Shown here one piece after another: positions 1 to 12,406 of a stretch of 64,000 nucleotides of DNA. Below the pieces are notes generated by a model, which was not told the origin of the DNA, searched no databases, and saw only the letters and a list, made by a program, of their open reading frames with translations. This DNA is from Halicephalobus mephisto (taxonomy: Eukaryota > Nematoda > Chromadorea > Rhabditida > Panagrolaimidae): assembly GCA_009193035.1 (NCBI GenBank), contig SWDT01000013.1:186001-250000 (forward strand), read 5' to 3'. Position 1 is the first letter of the stretch; the number at the start of each line of letters is the position of its first letter. Both the position numbers and the translations under genes were made by a program.

Positions 1-2477
1 TTTATTATTTTATGTTATTTTTATTTTTGAAACATGTTTTTTAAAAACATTCAAACTACAAACATTTCTTAAAAATATTTGTCAAAAAACGTTCAATTCT
101 AATTAAATGTTTCTCAATTTTTCAACGATGATGGCAATCAGCCTGAGGGAAATAAGTTTCCAAACATCTGCAAAAACCAAAACAGAAAAAAACGGAATCC
201 GAGTCTTCATTTTCATTTCCGTTTTTCTTCATTCATAAACTTTTTTATTTGTTCCTGGGACTTTTTGGAATTATGGTAAACAGAAAATTAAAAATTTTCT
301 GAATGAATAAAATAGGGAAATGACAAAATCAAAGCCCCTGGGTCAAGGGGTACTTAATGAGTTCCCTTGATTTCCACGTAGGACGAAAGTCAAAATACAT
401 TTTTAACGAAAGAAAATTAAGCATCATTATTGTTTAAAATGCCAATCTCATTGGAATTAATTTACTCACCACAACTTTGTAGAAAATAACCCAAGTCATA
501 AAATATAAAAGTTATTTTTAAACATTTTTAAAGAAATCAATCAAAAGTTTAAAATTTGTCAAATTTCAATTCGCTCCGTTTCCGTTCTTAATCATGTCCG
601 AAATCTATTTTTAGTTTGCTGCGCAAAAATTGATATTGCTGACGTCTTCGAATTCGAGAAACAAAATTCCGAATTGGTCGACGAAATACTATAATCCGTA
701 TTTTTTTAAATACAAGGTTCTAAAATTTTTCTGAATTTCCAAAAATTGCAAAATTCACCAAAGAACTCAGAAAAATTGCAGAAATTTAAAAAAATTTAAT
801 TTAATAAATATGAAAATTAAAAAATAATGTTGTTACGAAATTGTTCTGACAATAATTTTAGGTTTTGAATAACTTTTAGAATTTGAGATTTCAGATGCTG
901 ATTGTGGTTTTACTTGATTCTGAAATGATTTGGAACTTTTCTATAAAATTTTAGAAGCTTTCAGAAATTTCTATTGAATTTTTGAGGATTTTCGAAATTT
1001 TCCATAAAATTTTAGAAGATTTAAAAAAATTTCAATAAGATCCTCAAAAAATTGAAAACCTTCTACAAGATCCTCAAGCTGTTGAAAGTCCTCCTTTAGA
1101 TTCTCCGAAATTTCAGGATCTCTCATAAAATTACAATTTTTTAATTACATGATTTTAAAATTTTTCAGAATGTTGCAAAAATTCGTATCAAAACAATTTC
1201 GTCACAACATTTATTCTTAGTCGCTAAGTATGGCATTGAAGAGGGTCAAAAAATTAAATGATGTGCCATTTTTGGCGAGGCCAAGATTTGCCGGGAAATG
1301 ACGCTATGCAGACAACTAAGAGCAACTGGGACCGGTTAGGCTGTTACGTAGAAAAGAATAACTCTCGAAAACAGAAAACTTAAAGTGGGGAACATCTTCA
1401 AATTACACAAGAAACACATTCAAATTTCAATATTCTTTGAAAAATTAAAAAATTGGGAATTTTTGATATTATGTAGGTTTGCGTTCGAGTTCTGGGAATC
1501 CTGGATAGTGTTTAGAAAGTTCAAAAGAGAGGAAATTTCACACATTATCCAATTTTGTTTTTACAGGTGTTTCTAATAGCAAATTCGGACAAGATTTGGA
1601 AAGTTAAAAAGTATGAATTTTTAAACACTAACTTTATATTAGTAAACTTGGATAGTGTCTAAGAATTTCAATTTTTCGAATCTCTCATTCACTATTCAAA
1701 TTTGGTTTTTGAATTTTTACAACAGCAATCTTAGATAGTATCTTAGATTTTCAATTTTCTGGATTTTGCAGTCACTATCCAAATGTGCTTTTTTAATTTC
1801 TTCTATTAGCAAATTTAAACAGTGTCTAGGAATTTCCATTTTTCGAATTTCCCATTCACTATTCAAATTTAGTTTTTCAATTTTTTACGACAGCAATCTC
1901 GGATAGTGTTCACAGAATCCAAAAGCCATCATTTTCTAAACGTTTTTCAAGCCCAAAGAAGTTATTATCTCAAAAAAATAATATCTAGTAAATTTCGAAA
2001 CAGATGATTCAATTATAGTACTTAAATTATTAAATCAAGGTATCTAAAATTACAAGTTTCCTGCAGACACTACAAATATTCTGTAATTTCATCTTTTTTC
2101 TAAAAATACTCGCATCGTTGCAATTCTTACAGCAGACTTAGAATCAACAAACCCACTTCTTTGCCTGCATGATATCCCGGAAACACGTAACATTTATCTT
2201 GTGTCATTTGCATTCAATGAGCTAGAAGGTCATCGTATCCAAAAACGAAATTGAGTTGGTGTACAATGCACGAAACAAGTTACCAATTATAGTAATGTTT
2301 TGCGTCGAAACTAATCGACGTACAACGCACGGCAGATGCCAGCTGCAGAAGACTAAGCTGACGAGAAAAACGACTTAATGTGGACTTGCACAAACAATTA
2401 ATTTAAGCGGAAAAATGAACAATTTAGGTGAAAATAATTTTAGAAAGGGATAAATCGGATTTAAAAACACAACTAAC
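1..2477. other. Non-coding AT-rich stretch
   Basis: I see no supported gene here. The stretch is AT-rich with homopolymer runs and low-complexity A/T words. Around 1500-1925 it carries about five degenerate copies of the short inverted repeat described separately (GATAGTGTCT-like words). The missing 3' exon of the CAP-domain gene to the right should lie here on the minus strand, but no exon could be chosen with confidence. Confidence 0.6.
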
Positions 2478-5308
2478 CTGGTCCATTCGAATTTCCCGCT
2501 GGTCGATAAAACACAACAACGGCTAAGCAATTTTTTGTGGTGTTCCAGAACCTACAAACACCCATTTCGATACTCGATCGCCAGATCATCTGAGTGAAAT
2601 CCTTCGTTTCTGCAAAAATACCGTAATTATATTCTTGCAGTAATGTGGACTTACTTATACTCCATTTGGGCTTTGCAAAATCAAAATCACTGGCTTGTTT
2701 CGCCCACAACGCCACCAACTCTTGGCCCGTCGTCAAGTGATCTTCGGTAGAGTCATTTTTTATGTAAATATTTTCACCGACATCTGGTAGTTCTGGATAC
2801 AGTATTCGACCCCTCTCTGCTAGCTTACAAGCCCAAGACTTGGCCAATTCGGCTAGTTCTTGGGACCAGATCAGAGGAGGGATACCGTATTTCGATCTGA
2901 CGAAGTTATTGGCTTCAAGAAATTCACGTTGAAAGTTAGCCGATGCTAAAATAAAGAAATCGTTAATTTTACCAGAATCTAAATTTTGTTTTAGTTAATT
3001 GTTAGCACATGTACACTTGAATAGTGTCTAGGAATTCGAAGTTTTGGAATTTCGTAGACACTATCTTTGTTTTCAAATGATAAAAAATCAATCGGAATAG
3101 TGTTCGGAAATTCCGAATATCGAGGTTTGTTGGACACTATTCAAGTTTGTAGCTTAATTGAATCGAATTTGAATAGTGTCTAGAAATTCCAAATTTATAA
3201 ATTTTCTGAACACTATCCATGTTCGTAACCACTTGGCATTAGAAAAGTACTTGGATAGTGTTCAGAAATTTTAAATTTCCGAAATCTTTAGAGACTATCC
3301 AAGTTTACAATTTGATGATAAAAAAATATTTTCGGATAGTGTTTGTAAATTTCAAATATTTGCATTTTATCGACACTATCCAAGTGGAAAACCTAATGGC
3401 ATTAGAAAATTACACTTTGATGTTGTGTACAAAATTGAAATTTTTGCATTTTCTAAAATTATCTGTTTTTGCAAAGAAATGTCACAAAAAACAAAGTTTG
3501 ATGGTGTTCAAACAATCTCAATTTTCAAATCTGCAGACACTACCTACGCTTGTATTTTATTTCGGAACCAATTATCCTCAGGAAAAACAGAATCCAGATG
3601 ATGCAATTTTATTTTAAACTTTTCCAGTAACCATCCAACTTAATTCCCACCGGGATTCTCGCATCATTCCACCCTCAATTCCCAATTATTCATGTCGCTT
3701 TCAAAAGATTTGCCAAACCTCGTGTTTCGTCTTTTGTCAAAAAAATGACGCAGTTTTATTCACACGGATCATCCATCCAATGTCTTGGTTTCGCAAAAAG
3801 CCATAAGACAAGTTAGTGGAGGCGCAGAAATTTTATATCTTTGTCCCAATCCAGTCACACTATTTTCAAATGACCTTCGGAAGAGATAAAAAATAAAGGG
3901 AAAGATAAAAGTAAAACTTAAAAATTCATGAGATATTACTTTCCAATTAGTCGAAAAAATTGATGGAAAAATGACCTTTAGACAAAAAGGAGTTTTTGGG
4001 ATGAACAAAACTTGAAAATCCTTGGAGGAAAATTCGTCATTCATGGAAAAAGGAATGACGAAAAAACTGAATAGTTTACAGCAAAGGGACTGGCAAATAG
4101 CTTTTTCGGTCTACACAGTAACAATGGATTAGAAATATTCCTGATGCATCTTTAAACAATATCTGACAAACTCGAAAAAGGACATTTCTCGATATTATTT
4201 AAGTTCACAATGACAAGCAACAGAAAATTATAAATTTTAACAACATCTAAAAAGTTCGAAAAATGAGGATTTACACTATCCAACTTTACAGTAGTTTATT
4301 CTTTATTACTATAGATTTGGATAATGTCTAAAAACTTTGGAAAATAAACTTTATTGGGTATGATTTCAGCTTATAATTACAAAAAATAGAAAATTGCAAA
4401 TTTAGATAGTGCTTAAAAAATGTGAAAAATAAAATTTTATCAACACTATCCAAATTTGCATTAAAGTACAAATTTGGAAAATGTCTAAAGAATTTAAAAT
4501 ATGAAATTTTCTAAACATTACTTAAGGTTGGTTTTTGCATTATTATCCCCGTAAACCAGGATAGTATCTAAAGGATCTCAGTTTTGAAACTTTTCAGTTG
4601 CTATCTAAATTTGTTTTCCATCACCATCATCGAAAACGTGGATAGTGTTTGTAAAATTCAAAAATTAAGATTTTGTAGACACTATCCAAGTTAGAATGAC
4701 AGGAAATAAGGAATCACAAACATGGGAATCCCCATGAAATTTCGAAATCAGGATTTTCTAGACATTATTCAAAATTGCATCATCTGTTTGGAAATTATTG
4801 ATTTTTATATATTATTGAAGATAAAAGGACTTACAGACAGCAGTAAATTTCGGTCTTCTTTTGACGTACTTGACATCAGTGATGGTCTGCATCATGGCTC
4901 TGTCAAGAAGAGGGTCGTTTCGGTCGTCCGTCATGGATGACGATCCGGCTTCTGTCATGAAGCTGTGGTAATCGTGAGACCGAATTCTAAAAAAAGTGTT
5001 TCTATAAATTTTTCATATTGTTTAAATAAAAAATTCCCATAAATCTGTCGTTCTCTTTCCCCAATGGAAAAATTACAAAAAACGCAATAAAATATTTTTC
5101 GAAACATGAATAATGATAAATTTGAATATTTTTTACTTTTTTAAAAAACTAACCCGTGAGAAACGTCGAAAGTCCGGCTCTGGGCAAGACCCCCATTGGC
5201 ACCCCGAGAGTTCTGGGTACTTCCAGCGTTGTTTTCATCGACTTTGTTCCTGGTTTCATCGTGCACAGAATGGGATTTGCGAAGTCTTTTTTTGAAAAAC
5301 TTCTTCAT
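2478..5308 (-). CDS. CAP/SCP-domain protein with long N-terminal extension (3' end unresolved)
   Basis: Four phase-consistent exons: 5154-5308 (start codon), 4835-4986, 2655-2945 and 2478-2609; the 45-nt intron 2610-2654 was removed to restore the frame. Exons 1-2 encode about 102 residues of a basic, Ser/Asn-rich extension beginning MKKFFKKRLRKSHS with no signal peptide. Exons 3-4 encode a CAP (SCP/TAPS, GAPR-1-like) domain: an N-terminal helix with NFVRSKYGIPPL, then GENIYI, then the core DFTQMIWRSS and a C-terminal strand ending in FYRPAGNSNG. The family normally continues with a short FxENV-type tail; the frame stays open into a GTTAGT donor at 2477, so at least one further exon is expected below 2478 but was not found. 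An in-frame TAA just before the ATG and a TTTCGCAG acceptor at 5326 support the start. The lack of a signal peptide suggests a cytosolic or membrane-peripheral protein rather than a secreted one. Intron 2 is 1.9 kb and full of repeats. Confidence 0.8.
3010..3570. repeat. Cluster of short inverted repeats (GGATAGTGTC / GACACTATCC)
   Basis: Repeated words of the form GAATAGTGTCTAGGAATT are followed 25-40 nt later by their complement, such as AGACACTATCCAAGTTT. Each pair forms a small hairpin-like unit of about 60-80 bp, and units follow one another at roughly 80-100 bp. At least five pairs are visible here. Copies are diverged and the loops differ. Confidence 0.85.
4250..4790. repeat. Cluster of short inverted repeats (same family)
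   Basis: Diverged members of the family are visible at about 4260-4340, 4405-4450, 4560-4610, 4640-4690 and 4760. The clearest pair is GGATAGTGTTTGTAAAATTC with AGACACTATCCAAGTT at 4640-4690. Confidence 0.8.
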
Positions 5309-5537
5309 TTAGTTCGATGGACGATCTGCGAAAAAATCCAAAAAATTACTCCCGTCTATTTTGGCAGTGGACGGAATTTATTCTAAAATACAAATAATTC
5401 ACAAATACCATGATGTCAAAAATCTCGTATAATTTCCATTCAAGATAAAGTAAAATATTTTTTAAATAAGTTTGTCACAGAACACAAGATCTCCCAAAGT
5501 CCACAGAAGCCCGGTTGTCCTCGAGGATGAACAGAAT

Positions 5538-5622
5538 TACTGTATTTCCTCTAAAATAAGCCTCCTCTGGGAGATGATTGAAAAAAATAATCCCCAGGGC
5601 TTATTTTAGAGGAAATACGGTA
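5538..5622. mobile_element. Small palindromic element (MITE-like)
   Basis: The left arm TACTGTATTTCCTCTAAAAT, continuing AAGCC, and the right arm that reads as the complement of TACCGTATTTCCTCTAAAAT, continuing AAGCCC, face each other across a loop of about 30 bp. The arms are nearly perfect over 25 bp and both ends carry TA, as expected for a TA-target-site miniature transposon. It has no coding capacity. Confidence 0.7.
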
Positions 5623-6840
5623 AGTTCGGATTGTCAGTTGTTGGAGCAGAAAACAGTCAAAAAAAATCAGAAACAATAGTCAAAATATTGTACACAAAAA
5701 AATAAATAAAAGTTCATGAGGCCATTAGAACAACAGTTTGCACTTTGTTTTGTATTTGTAATTACTTATAAAAATAAATAATTGTACAACATCATCGTTG
5801 TTTTAATTTTTATGATGTATTTTAAACAATTTAACGGCAAATTTAGTCATATGCAAAGAAAATAATTAAACAGTAAAATTTGCATTGAATAAAAATTCAT
5901 TATGGATTTTTCGAACAAGTGCTTTAAAATCACATAACCGAACACACTCGATTACATTCATTAGATCCATGGAACCTAAAATAAACATACGATCGTAACT
6001 TTCTTTTTTATTTTTTTCGGTTCCGATGTTGAAAAATGAATATAATTGAGTCCACTCGATTACGTTCAGTTACAAGTAATTGCGGATCACCCATATAAAC
6101 TGTGCGACGGCTGCCTCCTCAGCGACATTTGCTCCTTGTTTTTTTCCTTTTCAATCTTCATTGATTTCGAAATTCTTTCTTTTTAAATTAATTTTTTCTT
6201 AACTGAGATATTAAGTTAATTTAATTATTAAAAGATTAATATAAAAAGGAAATAAATGAGATAAATATTGCGAAAGGAGAGCAAATGTCGCACAACCACC
6301 TGCATGAAGCTCGACAGTGCCGGTTCTCAGGCTCCGTTCCAGAAGTCACCAACCGACACAGCTGAATCCAATATTAAGCGCTACAAAATAAACCATTGTA
6401 TTTTGTATTTGTACTTTATTCCTATTTTGTATTGTAAAATACAATACAAAAACAAAATACAATTGTTTAACTTCATTCTGGTTTCGTCAAAAAATCACGT
6501 ATGCACTTTCCTTCGAAACAGGTGGAAAATCGAAAAAATTATTTTTCACCTGATACTCAGTGGAATAGATTACGAAGTAATGTAAATACAATTTTCCTTG
6601 GAACAAGAGGAACAGCAATCGAAAATTGATACTTTTACTCCAGTCCTGGGTAGTAATTATATCAAACATTACGTACGTAGATCCCACTCGGAACCAGGCA
6701 AAACATTTTTAAAAAAGTGATGACTTTAATCTTACTTCTAAATGGAAAAGATACATAAAATTTTATATAAATTCCACCCAGGATAAAGAAAGATATCTTC
6801 GAAAAAATATTTCATGTTTAATCTCGAATATAATTGAAAT

Positions 6841-7270
6841 ACAAAATCTCATACATGGATATTATACAAGAAAAAGTAAAAAATATTAAAAAATAAATAA
6901 TTTCCTTTTGATTTTAAACAGAAAAGATATACAAAATCTCATAAATGGATATTATACAAGAAAAAGTAAAAAATCTTAGAAAATAAATAATTTCCTTTTG
7001 ATTTTGAACAGAAAAAATATATGAAATCTCATACGTGGATATTATACAAGAAAAAGTAAAAAATCTTAGAAAATAAATAATTTCCTTTTGATTTTGAACA
7101 GAAAAAATATATGAAATCTCATACGTGGATATTATACAAGAAAAAGTAAAAAATATTAAAAAATAAATAATTTCCTTTTGATTTTAAACAGAAAAGATAT
7201 ACAAAATCTCATAAATGGATATTATATAAGAAAAAGTAAAAAATTTTAGAAAATAGATATTTTTTACTTG
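6841..7270. repeat. Tandem array, 90-bp unit, about 4.7 copies
   Basis: Near-identical units begin at 6841, 6931, 7021, 7111 and 7201 (last one partial). Each contains CTCATA, then TGGATATTATACAAGAAAAA, then a TTTCCTTTTGATTTT stretch. Copies 3 and 4 share private variants (for example ACGTGG), as do copies 2 and 5 (ATAAATGG), so the array probably grew by multi-unit duplication. The unit is AT-rich and not coding. Confidence 0.9.
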
Positions 7271-8159
7271 ATTTTGATTGAAATTTATATATACACGATT
7301 TTACATATTATTTAAGCAACATTCATGGCCTCAATTTTCTCGGTTTCTCAATCGAAACAAATATTATTCAGCTTTAAGGAAACCAAACTGATGAAGGAAG
7401 CCTCTCAAGCACTGGAGCTCGGAGTAATCAAATTAACACGGAATAATTCCTTCAAATAGAGATTTCTCTGGTTTGAACAATTTATAAAACTAAAAATAGC
7501 CAAATTTCGTAATGATAAAAAATAATTTTTATGAAAAAGTAAAAAAATGGACGTTACAAATAATTTAGAAAATAAAACAGATATTTCAAGCTCAGATTCA
7601 TAACCAAAAGCAAAGAGCAATTCAGGCGGAGAGAAATCGAATGGACTCAAATTTGGAACAAAATATGCAAAATGACCAAAGAGCGGAGATTTGGAGATAT
7701 CGGACTCCGATGAGATCTCAAAACCAAAATAAATTGCTATTTTTTGATTTTTGTTTTGGTCGATTTTCTTCAAAAAATAAAATAACTGGTTTTATTTCTC
7801 GGAAAAATAAATAAAAAAATAAATTTATTCTTTTTTCAATTTTAAAAAACGACCTTACGGCAGATTGGCTTCGAAAGGAACTGAAAAGTCGGATTTGTCG
7901 TAGAAGAAAGCGAAACAAAGGATCCAGTTTAGATATGACAGGATATAAGATCTACATAATATTCTGAAGCCATTAAACTCTTGAAATTGGATATTGTTCA
8001 ATTCTGAATTCCAGTGAAGGAAACAAGAAGGAAAATGGAACATATTCGGCGAAATTCTTTGAAAAAATTGAATTATGGAAAATGGAATCAGTAGAGGTAA
8101 TACAGTAAGTCAATTTTCAAAACAGAACGAAAACAATAAAAACCCTACATTATTACGAA

Positions 8160-8480
8160 ACTGAATAGTGTCTGGAAACGCAAAAAATTGGATTTCCAAG
8201 CACTATTCAGGTTCGCAGTTCAACAAAGTCAGTGGACAAGTGTTGGATAGTGCCTAGAAAACTTTGATTTTTGAATTTCCGAGACACCATCCAAGCTTGG
8301 AGTCTAGTGAAACAAGAACAAAAAATCCGAATAGTGTTCAGAAATTTCTCCTTTCTGAATTTCGAAAACACTATCCAAATTTGAAGTTTAATAAAACGAG
8401 AAGACTAAACTTGGATAGTGTCTACAGAATCTCCATTTCCTAATTTTCAAAGCACTATCCAACTTTACAGTGCAGTGAAA
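8160..8480. repeat. Cluster of short inverted repeats (same family)
   Basis: Four successive units: GAATAGTGTCTGGAAAC with AAGCACTATTCAGGTT; TTGGATAGTGCCTAGAAAAC with GAGACACCATCCAAGC; CGAATAGTGTTCAGAAATT with AAAACACTATCCAAATTT; TTGGATAGTGTCTACAG with AAAGCACTATCCAACTT. Confidence 0.85.
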
Positions 8481-9439
8481 ACCAAGCAATCGAATTCAGA
8501 CAATATTCCAAAAATTGAAAATAGTTGTTTTCCAAACACTTTTGGCCGTTGTATGAATATTTCAAAATTGGAAATAAACATAACTACTGTCCACAACGTT
8601 CTCACACGTCAGCTGTTGACCACTTCCAAATCTGCAGATATGAGTAGAAGAAGCAAAGTGTGGCACTCGTCAAAGATTCACATGTGAATCCTTAGGGAAA
8701 ATAAATTCAGAAACGACTTTTGTTCTTTTTGAAGACAATATATGATGGACAATTTGAGTCTAGAATTGTCTACCAACAAGTTCCACAAAATACGGAAAAA
8801 ACAGAAATTAAAAATGATCGTACATTGATTATTTTCAATGAATTTTAAAAAACTCGAAATGTGTAATATTTATCAAAACAAGAAAGATGATCAATTGTCA
8901 AAGAAAAGTGAAAAATAGATAAACGGCTTTCTCGATCCAGGCCACTTGTTCATCCAAAAATCCAACAGTTGTCTGACCAAAAACAAAGCAAACAAATCTT
9001 CCGCATTTTAGAAATTTTATAAAATCAAAACTTAATTTTAAAACATTTTTCTAAACAAAAAATTTAGACCAAGTTGGGAAAGACAAGCTTGGACCAACTC
9101 GGCACTCGGACAAACAACTCCCAAGCTGCTTCCAGAAAAACCACCACTTGCTGGACACTGCCAACAAGAACTGACTTGTCTCGTTCAGTCAACAACCGCC
9201 GGAAGACGGGAGCCGCGCCGAAAAGAAAGACACATTGTCAGACTCTGAGGGACACTGCAACTGGAAACTGACCAAAACTGCCTTCCAACGCTCAAGTGGA
9301 CTTTTTATGGAAAATGGAAGAATCCGGGCTTTCTTAAATTGATTTTAAGCCGAGGAACGGATTTTCAAAAGCTCTGGCTAAATTTTAAAAAACATGTTTT
9401 GGGTCTGTCGAAGTCAGAGTCGTAAAGAAAGCACTATGG

Positions 9440-10000
9440 TAGAATCATTGTGTCCAGAGAATTCAAAATTGAGGTTTTCCGGACACCATTTAAGTTTAAT
9501 GAACTAATTTTATTGGATTTCCAAGTTCGATAGTGTCCATAAATCTTTAATTTTTGAACTTGCTGGACACTATCCAAGATTCTTTTCTCATTATTTTGGT
9601 GAATCTGGATAGTGCCTTTAAGTTTTTAATTTCTTAGATTTCCTGGACACTATCCAAAGTTACTAATTAATAAGGAACAGAAAGTTAAATAGCATATACA
9701 TAATATCATCTTCTAAAACTTCTAATCACTATCCAAGATTACTTCTCTGATTAGCAATCGATTCAAACCTGGATAGTGTCCGAAAAACCCAGATTGTCGA
9801 ATTTCGCAATTAATATCCAAGGCTACTTCTCTAATTAACATTGAATGAAAATTCGGATAGTGTCTGCAGATTTAAAATTCTTGAATTTTCAAAACACTAT
9901 CCAAGGTGACTTCTCTAATTGACAATGAACACGAATCAGGATAGCGTCAAAAAAGTTCAGATTTTGAGTTTTCTAGTCACTATTAAACTTGGTAAACTTA
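9440..10000. repeat. Cluster of short inverted repeats (same family)
   Basis: About six units, several with well-kept arms, such as TTCGATAGTGTCCATAAATC with TGGACACTATCCAAGATT, and CGGATAGTGTCTGCAGATTT with AAAACACTATCCAAGG. Confidence 0.85.
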
Positions 10001-10566
10001 TAAAAATCAGTCACCTTTCAAGAATAAAAATCTAAATCATCATCATGAGGACTATTCGAGTAAGTTCCAGAGGACGAAATTGCACAATTTTCAGACGTCC
10101 TGGAGCGTTCCTTCTTTCCCTCAGGCTTGAAAAAACACTTTCATCAAAGCAAGCCATTCTTTTACGTTGGCCAAAACGTCAATCCAGTAAAGTTTTATCT
10201 AGCAATATAAATATTTTAGTCTGTAAAAATTAAATGCCAAAAAAGGAAAAAACTAAAAAGAAAATTGAATTTAAAACATTCCGGAACATCCGGGTCTGAG
10301 AGAAAAAACAAGGTTGGATCGATTGATCGGTTGTTTGGCATTTATAAATAATAAATAAATAAAATTAACTAATAACTGAAAAGATGAAAAATCCAATTAG
10401 ATTTCAGAAATCCTCAACACAAATGCCATCGACTGACGTTTGGCAAAGTGTTCCGAATGTTTCAACTTTCATCGACTCAAAGATCCAATATCTCGAAATT
10501 TTAATTTTTATCCAGCCAATTGTTTATTTTTACTCTCTGTTATCCGGGTAATTTATCGATTGGAAT

Positions 10567-12096
10567 ATGGCAGTTCTTGGATTCCACGTCGTTGTGACAT
10601 TGATAGCATTGACAGTTTTCACAAAACTGAAAGCGAGATTTTCGTTTTGTCATTACTTTGTTCTCAAAGGGTTTGGTTTTAAGTCGTGTTTTCTATATAT
10701 GGATTTCCTTCAGATTGTATTACTTTACTCCTCCGAGCACGTATGAACTCCGAGAAATCTCCGGGAAACGGTTTCCTGAGAAGAAACGAAGAAAGAACAT
10801 CGAGTAAGTTCAGATTTTATCAATTCTAAGCCCGATTTTCGTTTGCAGCGACAATGAACCTTTCAACGTTCCCAAGGATTCTGAATTCCGTGTTCTTCGA
10901 TTGCCCCTCCAAGCAGTCAGTTTAGATGGAGTGCCGTTCTTCGATACTCTCTGTTTTGTTTTCGATTACCTCATTTTCGCTTTTATGGTGTTCACAATCA
11001 GCGAAACTTTTGTCCATTTCTTTCCTGAGAACCGTGACACAAATGTCTCCATTATTTGGCTGTTTATTGCTGCTGCATTTATGCTTCAAGCCTTGGTCAA
11101 GCTCACAGCCAGTAATATTGGATCTACCGAGGTTTCAGATGAAAGAAATTTGATTCTTTCTTTCTGCGCCGTCAGTTTCCTTTTTTGTACAATTTTCACA
11201 ATGTGGTGTGACAAGATTACTGACATTGAATTCAACGAAGGATATAAGAATTTCACCAAGATTGTTTCGAATTTTCTGAAGGAACAACAGATTTATTCCA
11301 TTTCGAACTACGAAGCCAAGTCTCCGATTTTATTGTACATTTTCCTTTCTGTCATGTTCAGTGCCATTTCGTCTATGATGTTATTTCCGAGCTTACGATA
11401 CGCTACGATGTACATTCAAGCGATTAGAGATTCCGGGAAGCTTCAACAGTAAGTTTTCTGAAATTTGGAAGTTATATATCGATTTTTAGGTTGTTGATTC
11501 ACTTTACGTTCTTTCTTCCTCTTTTCGTCCTCAGCATGTTCACCGTACCAGTTAAGGAACAATTTGTCAGTGAGCGGTTCCCATGGTAGGGGATTTGTGC
11601 ATAAATGGATTTTTACACTTATTTTAGGATAACGGAATCTCGTTATGAAGTAGCCAGGATTGTCCTCATCATTACTTGGGCCTTTCTTCGGGTAGTTGTA
11701 GCGAAACCTCATCTACAAGGATTCCTCAACACTGCTCAACAGAAAGTCGTTGCTCTGAGGAAAGAATCCGGCTTTATCAAAAGCGATCAACTCCAGAAAA
11801 TGATCATCAGATATGCGCAGTACTTTTGTGCCGCTGCTCTTCAATATTATGTCCCAGTTTTCCTGACTGTAGTAGTTGCATTGATCCTCAAAAATCTCGG
11901 AGATATAGATTTTGTAAGAAATCAAATGATGCAAGATGAATCAGAAGATCCCTCAAGTCTTGCCAGTTTGAAGATCCTTCTGAATTTCAGTGCACAGAAA
12001 GCTTTTTGGTCTTACTGTGTGGTGATGCTGCTAATAGTTAATGTAACATTGACCGTATTTGGGACTATTTATTCCTACAATTTTGTAAATTCATAA
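10567..12096 (+). CDS. TMEM161 family multi-pass membrane protein
   Basis: Five exons (10567-10682, 10714-10803, 10849-11448, 11490-11585, 11628-12096) give 456 residues, close to the 479-487 of vertebrate TMEM161A/B. The N terminus MAVLGFHVVVTLI matches the family start (MAVLGVQLVVT / MGVIGIQLVVT). Later landmarks also match: a TPPSTYELREISGKR segment for HPTEEELRILAGK, the luminal-helix pattern around LIFAFMVFTISETF, and VAKPHLQGFLNTAQQK for the family's RPHLQAYLNLAQ. About eight hydrophobic segments are visible, so this is an integral membrane protein. Human TMEM161B affects cardiac rhythm and cell stress responses; biochemical function is not settled. The first intron's donor (TTTTAA|GTCGTG at 10683) is weak and was chosen because it alone keeps the frame. 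The next gene, EIPR1, follows on the same strand 310 bp downstream. Confidence 0.92.
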
Positions 12097-12406
12097 TGCC
12101 ATTGATTTTTACTTAATATAGGATTTGTTAGTATTTAATAGTTTTTTTGTAATGAAAAGTTTCAAGTGCCTCAAGAGAAGGAAGATTATGGATATAATAC
12201 GGTTTTAAATCCGTGGATATTTTTTGAATTTATATTCATTAAATTTTTACATTTTTTATTCATTAATTTTTGAATTTTTTTATTAATTTCCAAGTTTTTT
12301 AATTTCAGTAATTTTTTAATTTAATAATTTTTTAGTTTTCTGTTTAGTAATTTCAAATATTTAAATTTTTTAATTTAATAATTTTTTAAATTTTAAATTT
12401 TTGAAG

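Larger units (their letters stand above)
2946..4834. other. Long repeat-filled intron of the CAP-domain gene
   Basis: This is intron 2 of the minus-strand CAP gene. Two clusters of the short inverted repeat fill most of it (3010-3570 and 4250-4790). The exons on both sides join in the same phase (GTC T|CA TCG), which is the main evidence that they belong to one gene. Confidence 0.65.
5309..10566. other. Intergenic stretch, repeats only
   Basis: No gene is supported between the CAP gene and TMEM161. The stretch holds a small terminal-inverted-repeat element (5538-5622), a 90-bp tandem array (6841-7270) and two clusters of the short inverted repeat (8160-8480 and 9440-10000). A locally GC-richer segment at 9070-9290 has no recognisable coding content and may be regulatory. 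Open frames on the minus strand at 7405-8043 overlap each other and have low-complexity composition. Confidence 0.55.

Noticed and set aside
2220..2395. Possible last exon of the CAP-domain gene (acceptors near 2346 and 2353 on the minus strand)
   Set aside because: Both choices keep the frame for some codons but neither gives the expected FxENV-type tail, so the 3' end was left unresolved.
6268..6585. 105-codon plus-strand frame
   Set aside because: Downstream half is low-complexity A/T translation with no support.
6841..7270. CRISPR array
   Set aside because: Units are 90 bp and identical throughout with no spacers; the genome is eukaryotic.
7405..8043. Overlapping minus-strand open frames of 62-122 codons
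   Set aside because: Composition is Phe/Leu/Ser-rich as expected from translated AT-rich DNA; no recognised motif, no consistent splice structure.
9074..9271. Plus-strand 65-codon frame in a less AT-rich segment
   Set aside because: Thr/Arg/Lys-rich with no domain, no splice context; may be regulatory DNA instead.
10440..10682. 80-codon plus-strand frame overlapping the first TMEM161 exon
   Set aside because: Out of frame with the clear TMEM161 N terminus (ATG at 10567).
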